A stretch of 64,000 nt of DNA. It comes from Thiomicrorhabdus sp963677355. GTDB lineage: Bacteria; Pseudomonadota; Gammaproteobacteria; Thiomicrospirales; Thiomicrospiraceae. Where the stretch lies: contig CAXXXQ010000002.1 in the NCBI GenBank assembly GCA_963677355.2, forward strand, positions 682,001-746,000, in the 5' to 3' direction. The number at the start of each line of letters is the position of its first letter. Positions within the stretch are counted from its first letter, which is position 1. A model generated the notes under the pieces. The model had not been told where the DNA came from. It ran no database searches and saw only the letters and a program-made list of their open reading frames with translations. The position numbers were made by a program, and so were the translations under genes. Shown piece after piece: positions 54,319 to 61,296 of this stretch.

Positions 54319-54897
54319 TTAGTTATCAGACTGAGTTGAACGTCTGATTTCAGGCAAGGCCGCTTTAGTATATTGTATCCAAGTAATCAGTGTCAGTACG
54401 GCGGCAAAATACAGCATTGGAAAGCCGAGTTCACCCCAATTCACACCCCATAACTCGCCACCGTATAACAACCAAGTCAATGCGGCTAACTGTGAAGCCG
54501 TTTTGACTTTTCCAAGTTTGGAAACCGCAACCACGTCACGTGCGTTGTTTTCCGCCATCCATTCACGTAAAGCAGAAATACCAACTTCCCGCATCATGAT
54601 AATAACGGCAGACAAAATCACCAGCAGATTGTCATGATATTCCGCCGCCACAACAATCAAAGCCGCCGCGACAATCAACTTATCAGCCACCGGATCCAAA
54701 AAAGCGCCCAGTTTACTGTCCGACCCCAATTTACGTGCAAGATAACCGTCAAACCAATCTGTAATAGCCGCGATCATAAAGGCTAGCCCGGCCCAAAAAC
54801 GGGCATCTCCAATAGGCGCGTAATAACAGATCAAAAACACCGGAATCAAAACGACTCTCGACCAGGTCATCATCATAGGGATGGATTGAATAGACAA
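54319..54897 (-). CDS. pgsA: CDP-diacylglycerol-glycerol-3-phosphate 3-phosphatidyltransferase
   Basis: 192 residues from a TTG at 54897 with GAGAG just upstream. This gives SIQSIPMMMTWSRVVLIPVF at the N-terminus, aligned with the family's NIPNxLTxxRxxLIPVF start. The frame continues to another TTG at 55005 with no homology, and ATGs at 54876-54870 lack a ribosome-binding site. Catalytic motif DWFDGYLARKLGSDSKLGAF then LDPVADK (D-x2-DG-x2-AR-x8-G-x3-D-x3-D) is complete. Makes phosphatidylglycerol-phosphate in the inner membrane. Follows uvrC, the classic uvrC-pgsA pair. Confidence 0.93.
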   Translation of the reverse strand: MSIQSIPMMMTWSRVVLIPVFLICYYAPIGDARFWAGLAFMIAAITDWFDGYLARKLGSDSKLGAFLDPVADKLIVAAALIVVAAEYHDNLLVILSAVIIMMREVGISALREWMAENNARDVVAVSKLGKVKTASQLAALTWLLYGGELWGVNWGELGFPMLYFAAVLTLITWIQYTKAALPEIRRSTQSDN

Positions 54898-55017
54898 AAT
54901 TCTCTCGCTTGTATTGCTTCTTATCGAACTATTGAAAAATAGACGGAATATATCGTTTGTAAAATTTAGTTGAATAGTACCATACCAAACCGATATGTCA
55001 CCCAAGTTAAATGAAAT

Positions 55018-56907
55018 TTACAGGCTTCCGTGGTAAAAATCGTAAATTTTTTGCGCTTTATCAAGACTGATCCCTTTTACCTTCTGCAGTTCAGAAACTG
55101 AGGCCGCCTTCACTTCGCCTAAGCCGCCAAAGTGAATCAACAGTTGTTTGCGCGTTTTCGGGCCAATACCTTCAATCGACTCCAGACTGGAATCGGTTTG
55201 CGCCTTGGTGCGTTTTTTACGATGCGAGGTAATGGCAAAACGATGTGCTTCGTCACGAATATAATTAATCAAATGCAGAGCGATATCATCAGACTCCAGA
55301 TCGATACCGTCTAAATTATGAGGCGTATAGAGAATTTCCAAACCGGCTTTGCGCCCTTCCCCTTTGGCAACGGAAACGAGCGGAACGTGCTCTAACTCCA
55401 AACTTTTCAGTACGTCTACCGCTTGAGACAATTGTCCTTTACCACCATCAACCACAATCAAATCCGGCAGCTTGGCTTGCTCCTTCTTCAATCGTTGATA
55501 ACGACGACTCATGGCCTGATGCATTGCCGCGTAATCGTCTCCCGGTTGAATACCTTCAATATTGAATTTGCGATACGCCTGCGGATTGGGAACCCCTTCA
55601 TTGAAAACAACACAGCTCGCTATCGTCATCTGACCTTGCGTATGACTGATATCGAAACACTCCATGTAGTTTGGCGGTTCCGCCAAAGCCAGAACGTCCT
55701 GTAAAGCCTTGACTCGATCAATCTGAGAGGCTTTTTGCGTTATATGTTGTTTTAGACCAGCTTGCGCATTGGTAGCCGCCAGTTGCACCAATCCTTTACT
55801 GAGCTGGTTATTGGCCGTCTTGATTGCTACCGCCCCCTGTCGTTGCTCTTTGAGCCATTCCTGAATCACTTTCTGTTCTTCCAGTTTATTATCGACAATC
55901 AGCTCGGCCGGAACCGGATGTTCAAGATAATGCTGAGTAATAAACGCCGCTGTGATATCGGACTGTTCAACGTCTTCGGCTATTTTTGGAAAATAATGCT
56001 CACTGCCCCACAGGTTGCCGCCGCGGTACATCATCAAACAGACACAAACCTGTGATGCCTGTTCCGCAACCGCAATGACATCCATGTCCTTTGAACCGGG
56101 CTGATTGATCAGGTGCTGGCTCTGTATCGCTCGCAAGGCCGAAATCCGGTCCCGGTAACGCGCCGCTTTTTCAAACTCAAGTTCTTCCGAAGCGGCTTCC
56201 ATTTTATGCCCCAGCTCTTCAATCACTTCAAAGCTTTTCCCTTTTAGAAAACCGATCGTATGACGAACGTCCTCCTGATACTCTTCCCGAGTGACCAGAC
56301 CCTCCACACACGGGCCGGAACAACGTTTAATCTGATACTGCAGACAAGGGCGAGAACGATGGCTAAAGACACTCTCTGCACACTGCCTAACCGGGAAAAT
56401 CTTCTGCAACGCTTGCAAGGTTTGATGGACAGCAGAAGCATTCGGGAAAGGACCGAAATACTCACCTTGTCTTCGTTTGGCACCGCGATGATAACTTAAA
56501 GACGGAAACGGTTTGTTGGTTGAAACGAAAATATAAGGATAGGACTTATCATCTCTAAACAGGATATTGTATTTAGGCTTGTACCTTTTAATTAAGGTGT
56601 TTTCGAGAATAAAAGCTTCGCTATCGGTATCGGTCACCGTTACTTCCACACGAGCGATCTGACCAACCATTTTAGCCGTCTTGATCTCGGTATGATTCTT
56701 ATTAAAGTAGCTAGAAACACGGCGTTTCAGGTTTTTAGCCTTGCCGACATATATAATCGTCCCTTTGGCGTTTATCATTCGATAAACACCGGGTCTTTCT
56801 GTAAGCTGTTTCAGGAAAGCTTTAATATCAAAGCTTTCATTAGCGAAACCATCATTCAGATCACCATTAAGATTTTCTTGAGAGTCGTCTTTATTCTCTT
56901 GGGTCAT
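55018..56907 (-). CDS. uvrC: Excinuclease ABC subunit C
   Basis: 629 residues. Makes both incisions in nucleotide excision repair. GIY-YIG nuclease domain (about 35-115: RPGVYRMINAKGTIIYVGKAKNLKRRV in two motifs), the Cys-rich patch CLQYQIKRCSGPC, the UVR UvrB-binding motif (EASEELEFEKAARYRDRI), an RNase-H-like nuclease with CFDISH and VVDGGKGQL, and tandem helix-hairpin-helix IEGIGPKTRKQLL / VKGISLDKAQ at the end. Works with UvrAB; mfd, also here, feeds the same pathway. Confidence 0.97.
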   Translation of the reverse strand: MTQENKDDSQENLNGDLNDGFANESFDIKAFLKQLTERPGVYRMINAKGTIIYVGKAKNLKRRVSSYFNKNHTEIKTAKMVGQIARVEVTVTDTDSEAFILENTLIKRYKPKYNILFRDDKSYPYIFVSTNKPFPSLSYHRGAKRRQGEYFGPFPNASAVHQTLQALQKIFPVRQCAESVFSHRSRPCLQYQIKRCSGPCVEGLVTREEYQEDVRHTIGFLKGKSFEVIEELGHKMEAASEELEFEKAARYRDRISALRAIQSQHLINQPGSKDMDVIAVAEQASQVCVCLMMYRGGNLWGSEHYFPKIAEDVEQSDITAAFITQHYLEHPVPAELIVDNKLEEQKVIQEWLKEQRQGAVAIKTANNQLSKGLVQLAATNAQAGLKQHITQKASQIDRVKALQDVLALAEPPNYMECFDISHTQGQMTIASCVVFNEGVPNPQAYRKFNIEGIQPGDDYAAMHQAMSRRYQRLKKEQAKLPDLIVVDGGKGQLSQAVDVLKSLELEHVPLVSVAKGEGRKAGLEILYTPHNLDGIDLESDDIALHLINYIRDEAHRFAITSHRKKRTKAQTDSSLESIEGIGPKTRKQLLIHFGGLGEVKAASVSELQKVKGISLDKAQKIYDFYHGSL

Positions 56908-56965
56908 AAGTTAGAAACAGGTAAAATTGCCTAAATTAAACGCATTATAAAGTAAAGGATCAAAA

Positions 56966-57919
56966 ATGGAGCAGGAACCTCAAAACTCACAACAAGGTTT
57001 TAATCGTTTAGCGATCGCAGTGGAGTCCCTGGTAAAACAGGAACGCTGGAGTCGTCGTTTTGCCAATCTGTTAAAACTCGCTATCGCTGCTTACATTATT
57101 TTCTTTATCTATATCGCCAGTCAAAACATGACGGATTCGGAAGAGTTTAAAGAGCTTGCGGCCGGGAAACAGCATGTGGCCGTAATCAAGCTCGACGGCG
57201 CGATCATGCCTAATAGTGAAATCAGTGCGGAAAGCATCAACCCTTTACTGCAACAAGCTTTCAAAAACGCTAATAGTAAAGCCGTTGTGATCTTGGCTAA
57301 CTCCCCTGGCGGGAGTCCTGTTCAATCTGCACTGATCAATGACGAAATCGAACGCTTGAAGAAAAAATACAATAAACCGACCTATGTAGTGGTTGAAGAC
57401 TTATGTGCTTCAGGATGCTATTACATTGCTGTAGCAGCCGATGATATCTATGCCAATGCCGGTTCCATGGTCGGCTCGATCGGTGTACGTATGGATACTT
57501 TCGGTTTTACCGACTTGATGGAAAAAATGGGTATCGAAAATCGCTCGATGCACGCAGGTGAACACAAGGCGTTTATTGACCCATTCAGTGAAAAAGATGA
57601 AGCCGGCCGCCAATTCTTTAAAGAGCACGTCTTGGAACGCACTCATCAGCAATTTATCCAAGCGGTACGTGATGGCCGTGGCGATCGAATCAAAGAAACT
57701 AAACAAACCTATACCGGCTTGGTTTGGCTGGGTGATGAAGCCGTGGAAAACGGTTTAATCGACGGTTTAGGCGATCTGGGCTATGTAGCCCGTGAAGTGA
57801 TTGGAACCGAGAATATTCGCTACTACAAAGCCGACAAAACCGTCTTTGAAGAGCTGCTTGGCGATATCGGCACGCAAACCGCCAGCAAACTTGCCCTTTT
57901 CCTATCAACGATGAACTAA
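56966..57919 (+). CDS. S49 family signal peptide peptidase (SppA-like)
   Basis: 317 residues. One membrane helix (about 36-54) with a soluble N-terminal lead, then the S49 domain. NSPGGSPVQSA is the oxyanion region, the nucleophile Ser is in DLCASGCYYIA (about 145-155), and AGSMVGSIGVR follows. Length and single-domain form match the short SppA (about 300 residues) common outside enterics rather than the 600-residue enteric enzyme. Degrades cleaved signal peptides in the membrane. Divergent from uvrC. Confidence 0.88.
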   Translation: MEQEPQNSQQGFNRLAIAVESLVKQERWSRRFANLLKLAIAAYIIFFIYIASQNMTDSEEFKELAAGKQHVAVIKLDGAIMPNSEISAESINPLLQQAFKNANSKAVVILANSPGGSPVQSALINDEIERLKKKYNKPTYVVVEDLCASGCYYIAVAADDIYANAGSMVGSIGVRMDTFGFTDLMEKMGIENRSMHAGEHKAFIDPFSEKDEAGRQFFKEHVLERTHQQFIQAVRDGRGDRIKETKQTYTGLVWLGDEAVENGLIDGLGDLGYVAREVIGTENIRYYKADKTVFEELLGDIGTQTASKLALFLSTMN

Positions 57920-57940
57920 TTAATCTCTGGATAAAAAACA

Positions 57941-57968
57941 AAACAGCCCGCTCATGCGGGCTTTTTTA
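57941..57968 (+). terminator. Terminator after the S49 peptidase gene
   Basis: AGCCCG/CGGGCT around CTCATG, followed by TTTTTTATT. The A-rich lead lets it serve the convergent lipoprotein gene also. Confidence 0.85.
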
Positions 57969-58001
57969 TTGCAACTTATCTACCTTGTTTGATTACTTGA
58001 C

Positions 58002-59801
58002 TCATTCTTTAATAAAAACGCCCAGATGCTCTAAGGATTCTATGGTCAACTGGCCGTAAGCAAGCCCGTGATCTTGCTGGTATTGTTTCAAAGCCGTTAA
58101 AGTGTCTCTTCCCCAAATTCCGTTAATATCAACATCTTGAACAGAAACGGCAGATTTAAAATACCCCTTATCGCGTAACGCGGTTTGCAAGCGTGTAATC
58201 AGTTTTTTGCTCCGGTTCTTTTTACACAGAGTCGCTCTATACTCTTTTTTACCGTTATAACGAATGACACCGTTTTCGGCCGTTTCCGGCATAATCGATT
58301 TTGCCCGGCAACGCCAAAGTTTATAGCCGTTTACAGTGGCATATAACTGTGGAGTTGCGCTTAGAGGAATATCGGTAGCCGCATTGAATTTCGTATTGGC
58401 AACCTTGACAGGCAAGGCTTCAAACGGAATTTGTCCGTTAGGTACGCTTTGACTCTTATTGAACACTTCACGAGAGACAATTTTAGTTATTGCCTCCGTC
58501 TGCCGATCATTTTCAGCAACCGTATTTGGTTTAAAAACACCTAAGTGCTCAAGCGTTTCAATTGTAAGTTGACCGTATAAAAGCCCATTGGCTTTTTGAT
58601 ATTTTTTTACCGCTTGAAGAGTGCGTTCATCCCATTGACCACTAATCAATTGCCCGACAGGCAGGCCTTCAGACTCCATATAGCCCTTTTCATAAAGCTC
58701 ATACTGTAAATCCGTCATGGTTGCCCGGTCTCGACTTTTTTTACAAAGCGTTGCACTTAATTCTTGTTTGCCCCCCTCATATTTCCACTGAGTGGCCGAC
58801 ACGGGTTGCGGAACAAGCGAATTGGCCGCACAACGGTAATAATCCGCTCCCCCGACCTTCTGATAAAAAACAGGAGTCCTCGATACCGGTTTAATTTTTC
58901 GGATGCCGGTTCTGTTGTCTGCTGATAGCTTCTCTTCTGGTCGGATTGATTCTGAAGCGGTCGCTTTTGATATCTCTGCCAACTTAACCGTATTGCTGAC
59001 TTTATGAGGTTCAATCTCATTAACCGGTTTGACCGTTTCAATCTGCTGAGTTTGTGCAGAAGTTAAATTTTCAGCTCTGGCAAAAACGCCAATATGTTCC
59101 AATGTTTGAATGGTCATTTGACCGAGTAATAAACCATGTTTCTCTTGATACTGTTTAACAGCGACCAATGTGGCTTCGCCCCAAACGCCATCGACCAATT
59201 GCTCCTTGGAAAGCGAATCCGATTTCAAATACCCCATTTCATAAAGACGCTTCTGTAAAGCAAACATGGTTTTATAATCGCGGCTTTTTTTACATAAGGT
59301 TGCACTCAATTCCTGATTTTTTGAGCTATATTTCGCGATGCCTAACTTATCTATGACCGGTGTCAAGGAGTTTGCCGCACAACGATAATAGGCAACGCCA
59401 TTAATATGACGATAGAGAACGGCATTTCTAGATTCGGGAATAATTTTGCTGATTCCTCCTTCCGCAACGGCTAATCTAGGATTATCATCCTGAATGGTTT
59501 TAACGCTATTTTTTTCTGCAACACCACCATCAACAGCACTTTCATTTTTATATCGTTTGGAAAATCTGGGTGATTTGCCTTGGCGAATCAGAATCTCGTC
59601 GTAAACCTGTTTTTGCTGTTCTTGCTTATGCAACTCCTTGTATAAACGAGCACGCTCTTGAGCTTTTGCGCGTTCCACCATTAAATCGACCTCGGATTGA
59701 GTCAATGTAATGAGCTTTTCGCCCCTAATCTCTTCATTCTGAGTACAACCCCACAGGGATAAAACCGCTACGGATAACACGAATGTTTTTCCCAATTTCA
59801 C
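58002..59801 (-). CDS. Lipoprotein with three Cys-containing peptidoglycan-binding-like repeats
   Basis: 599 residues. Lipobox LSLWGC with lipidated Cys19, a coiled-coil stretch (about 37-70), then three repeats at about 127-240, 310-423 and 485-596. Each has a YRCAANSL-type start, a SATLCKKSR motif (Cys pairs 141/170, 323/353, 498/525) and a helical part with GYxxS, G.WGE.TL.AVKQYQ and YGQLTIETLEHLGVF, resembling a PG_binding_1 domain. Linkers differ in sequence. Probably binds the wall from the outer membrane; the exact role is unknown. It stands alone between two convergent or divergent genes. Confidence 0.75.
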   Translation of the reverse strand: MKLGKTFVLSVAVLSLWGCTQNEEIRGEKLITLTQSEVDLMVERAKAQERARLYKELHKQEQQKQVYDEILIRQGKSPRFSKRYKNESAVDGGVAEKNSVKTIQDDNPRLAVAEGGISKIIPESRNAVLYRHINGVAYYRCAANSLTPVIDKLGIAKYSSKNQELSATLCKKSRDYKTMFALQKRLYEMGYLKSDSLSKEQLVDGVWGEATLVAVKQYQEKHGLLLGQMTIQTLEHIGVFARAENLTSAQTQQIETVKPVNEIEPHKVSNTVKLAEISKATASESIRPEEKLSADNRTGIRKIKPVSRTPVFYQKVGGADYYRCAANSLVPQPVSATQWKYEGGKQELSATLCKKSRDRATMTDLQYELYEKGYMESEGLPVGQLISGQWDERTLQAVKKYQKANGLLYGQLTIETLEHLGVFKPNTVAENDRQTEAITKIVSREVFNKSQSVPNGQIPFEALPVKVANTKFNAATDIPLSATPQLYATVNGYKLWRCRAKSIMPETAENGVIRYNGKKEYRATLCKKNRSKKLITRLQTALRDKGYFKSAVSVQDVDINGIWGRDTLTALKQYQQDHGLAYGQLTIESLEHLGVFIKE

Positions 59802-60045
59802 AAAGTCTCCTTATGACATCTATCGCAAATAATACTCAGAGATATTATGAAGAATTAATCAGTTCATTGTAAGAGCGATTACTTGTTTTGCCGACAGAAC
59901 AGGCGTATAAATAATAAGTGTAGGTAAAATTTTTAGGCTGGTTATTATCAAATATGAAACGCTAAAAACAAATCAGTTCAACGAAGAACAACTTGATCAT
60001 CTGGTAAATAACGAACTGATTAAAAGTCTTTTCAATCAATCCTTA

Positions 60046-61149
60046 TTGACGGTTTTCATCAGTATGATTGTTGGATTGATTTTATATTATAGTCTGACCA
60101 CATACATTGAAACGCACGCTCCCGACTTCTGGTTTCTGAGCCTCGTCGCCATCAATGCTGCAAGACTTGTTCATTTATCTTTATGGAACAATAAGCTGCT
60201 CAATCAAACCAGTGCTATTCATCGCTATATTTTTCTCTTAGGCGCGCTAATGGCCGGGGTAGCGTGGGCTTCATTACTGTTATTCTATAGCCCCAATCAA
60301 CCCTTAACATTGCAACTTTTCATCATGATCACGCTGATAGGCATGCCCGCAGCGTCTCTTTCGACAAACAGTATCTATCTACCCGCTTTTGTCGCTTTCA
60401 GTTTGCCTCAGATTCTTGGAAGCACTTACTGGGCACTCTCCATGGCTCCTAACCTGACTATTGAATTCACATTAATGGCGATCACCTATGCGCTCTTACT
60501 CAATACTACAGCCTATAAATTAAATTCCTATTTAAAAGACAGCATTCGCAATACACTGACCAATAAAGCTCTGGCTAAAGGACTGGAAACAGCCAATCAG
60601 GAACTCAGCCAACTGGCCTATTTTGATCCGTTGACCTCCATCCACAATCGACGCTATTTTCTGGAAAAAACCGGAGAGACTTTGGAGAAAGCGAAATCGG
60701 ATCCGAAGAACAAATACATTTTTCTACTCTTGGATTTAGACAAGTTCAAAGAGGTCAACGACAGCATCGGCCATCATGCAGGAGATGCATACCTGCAACA
60801 GACTTCCGAACGACTCGCAGAGTTTGTCAAACAGCAACCGGATACCTTGCTGGCAAGACTTGGAGGAGATGAATTCATCATTTCCTATCCAATCAAAAAC
60901 GAAGATTCATTGGAACAACGACTGGAAGCTCTTTTGAAACTACTAACCAAACCCATTATGGTTGACACCGATATTATCGAACCCAGTATTAGTATCGGTA
61001 TTGCAGAATATCCCTATCAAGGTAAAGATATCAGCAGCCTATTGCGCTTTGCCGACAAAGCGATGTATCGCGCCAAACAAAACGGCGGTAACCAATACTT
61101 TTTGTGCACTTCACTGCATGAAGAAAACAGTCCACCCACGCGTCAATAA
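60046..61149 (+). CDS. Membrane GGDEF diguanylate cyclase, true start uncertain
   Basis: At least 367 residues, with five to six hydrophobic segments (about 1-165), a short coiled coil, and a GGDEF domain (about 190-350). The active site RLGGDEFIISYP is intact (GGDEF near 274). No RxxD inhibitory site precedes it (QQPD instead). The TTG at 60046 has no ribosome-binding site and would start inside the first helix. The frame is open back to 59911 and reads like protein (NEEQLDHLVNNELIKSLFNQ), but that part has no ATG or GTG. Confidence 0.85.
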   Translation: MTVFISMIVGLILYYSLTTYIETHAPDFWFLSLVAINAARLVHLSLWNNKLLNQTSAIHRYIFLLGALMAGVAWASLLLFYSPNQPLTLQLFIMITLIGMPAASLSTNSIYLPAFVAFSLPQILGSTYWALSMAPNLTIEFTLMAITYALLLNTTAYKLNSYLKDSIRNTLTNKALAKGLETANQELSQLAYFDPLTSIHNRRYFLEKTGETLEKAKSDPKNKYIFLLLDLDKFKEVNDSIGHHAGDAYLQQTSERLAEFVKQQPDTLLARLGGDEFIISYPIKNEDSLEQRLEALLKLLTKPIMVDTDIIEPSISIGIAEYPYQGKDISSLLRFADKAMYRAKQNGGNQYFLCTSLHEENSPPTRQ

Positions 61150-61228
61150 GACTATGTCGAAATCATACCGATAACGGCACTGAATCTAATTGCGAAGCGA
61201 CAGTGCATCGATCAAAACAGTAACCATA

Positions 61229-61271
61229 AAAAAGCCCCGAATCGCGACTCTCTGCGATTCGGGGCTTTTTT
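61229..61271 (-). terminator. Bidirectional terminator between GGDEF gene and acnB
   Basis: AAAAAAGCCCCGAATCGC pairs perfectly with GCGATTCGGGGCTTTTTT around GACTCTCT, giving a T-run on both strands. Confidence 0.92.
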
Positions 61272-61296
61272 ATGACCGGTAAGCGATTGCCGAGTT

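Noticed and set aside
54898..55005. N-terminal extension of pgsA
   Set aside because: Starts from a TTG in the uvrC-pgsA junction and does not resemble PgsA; the family-like start follows a GAGAG at 54897.
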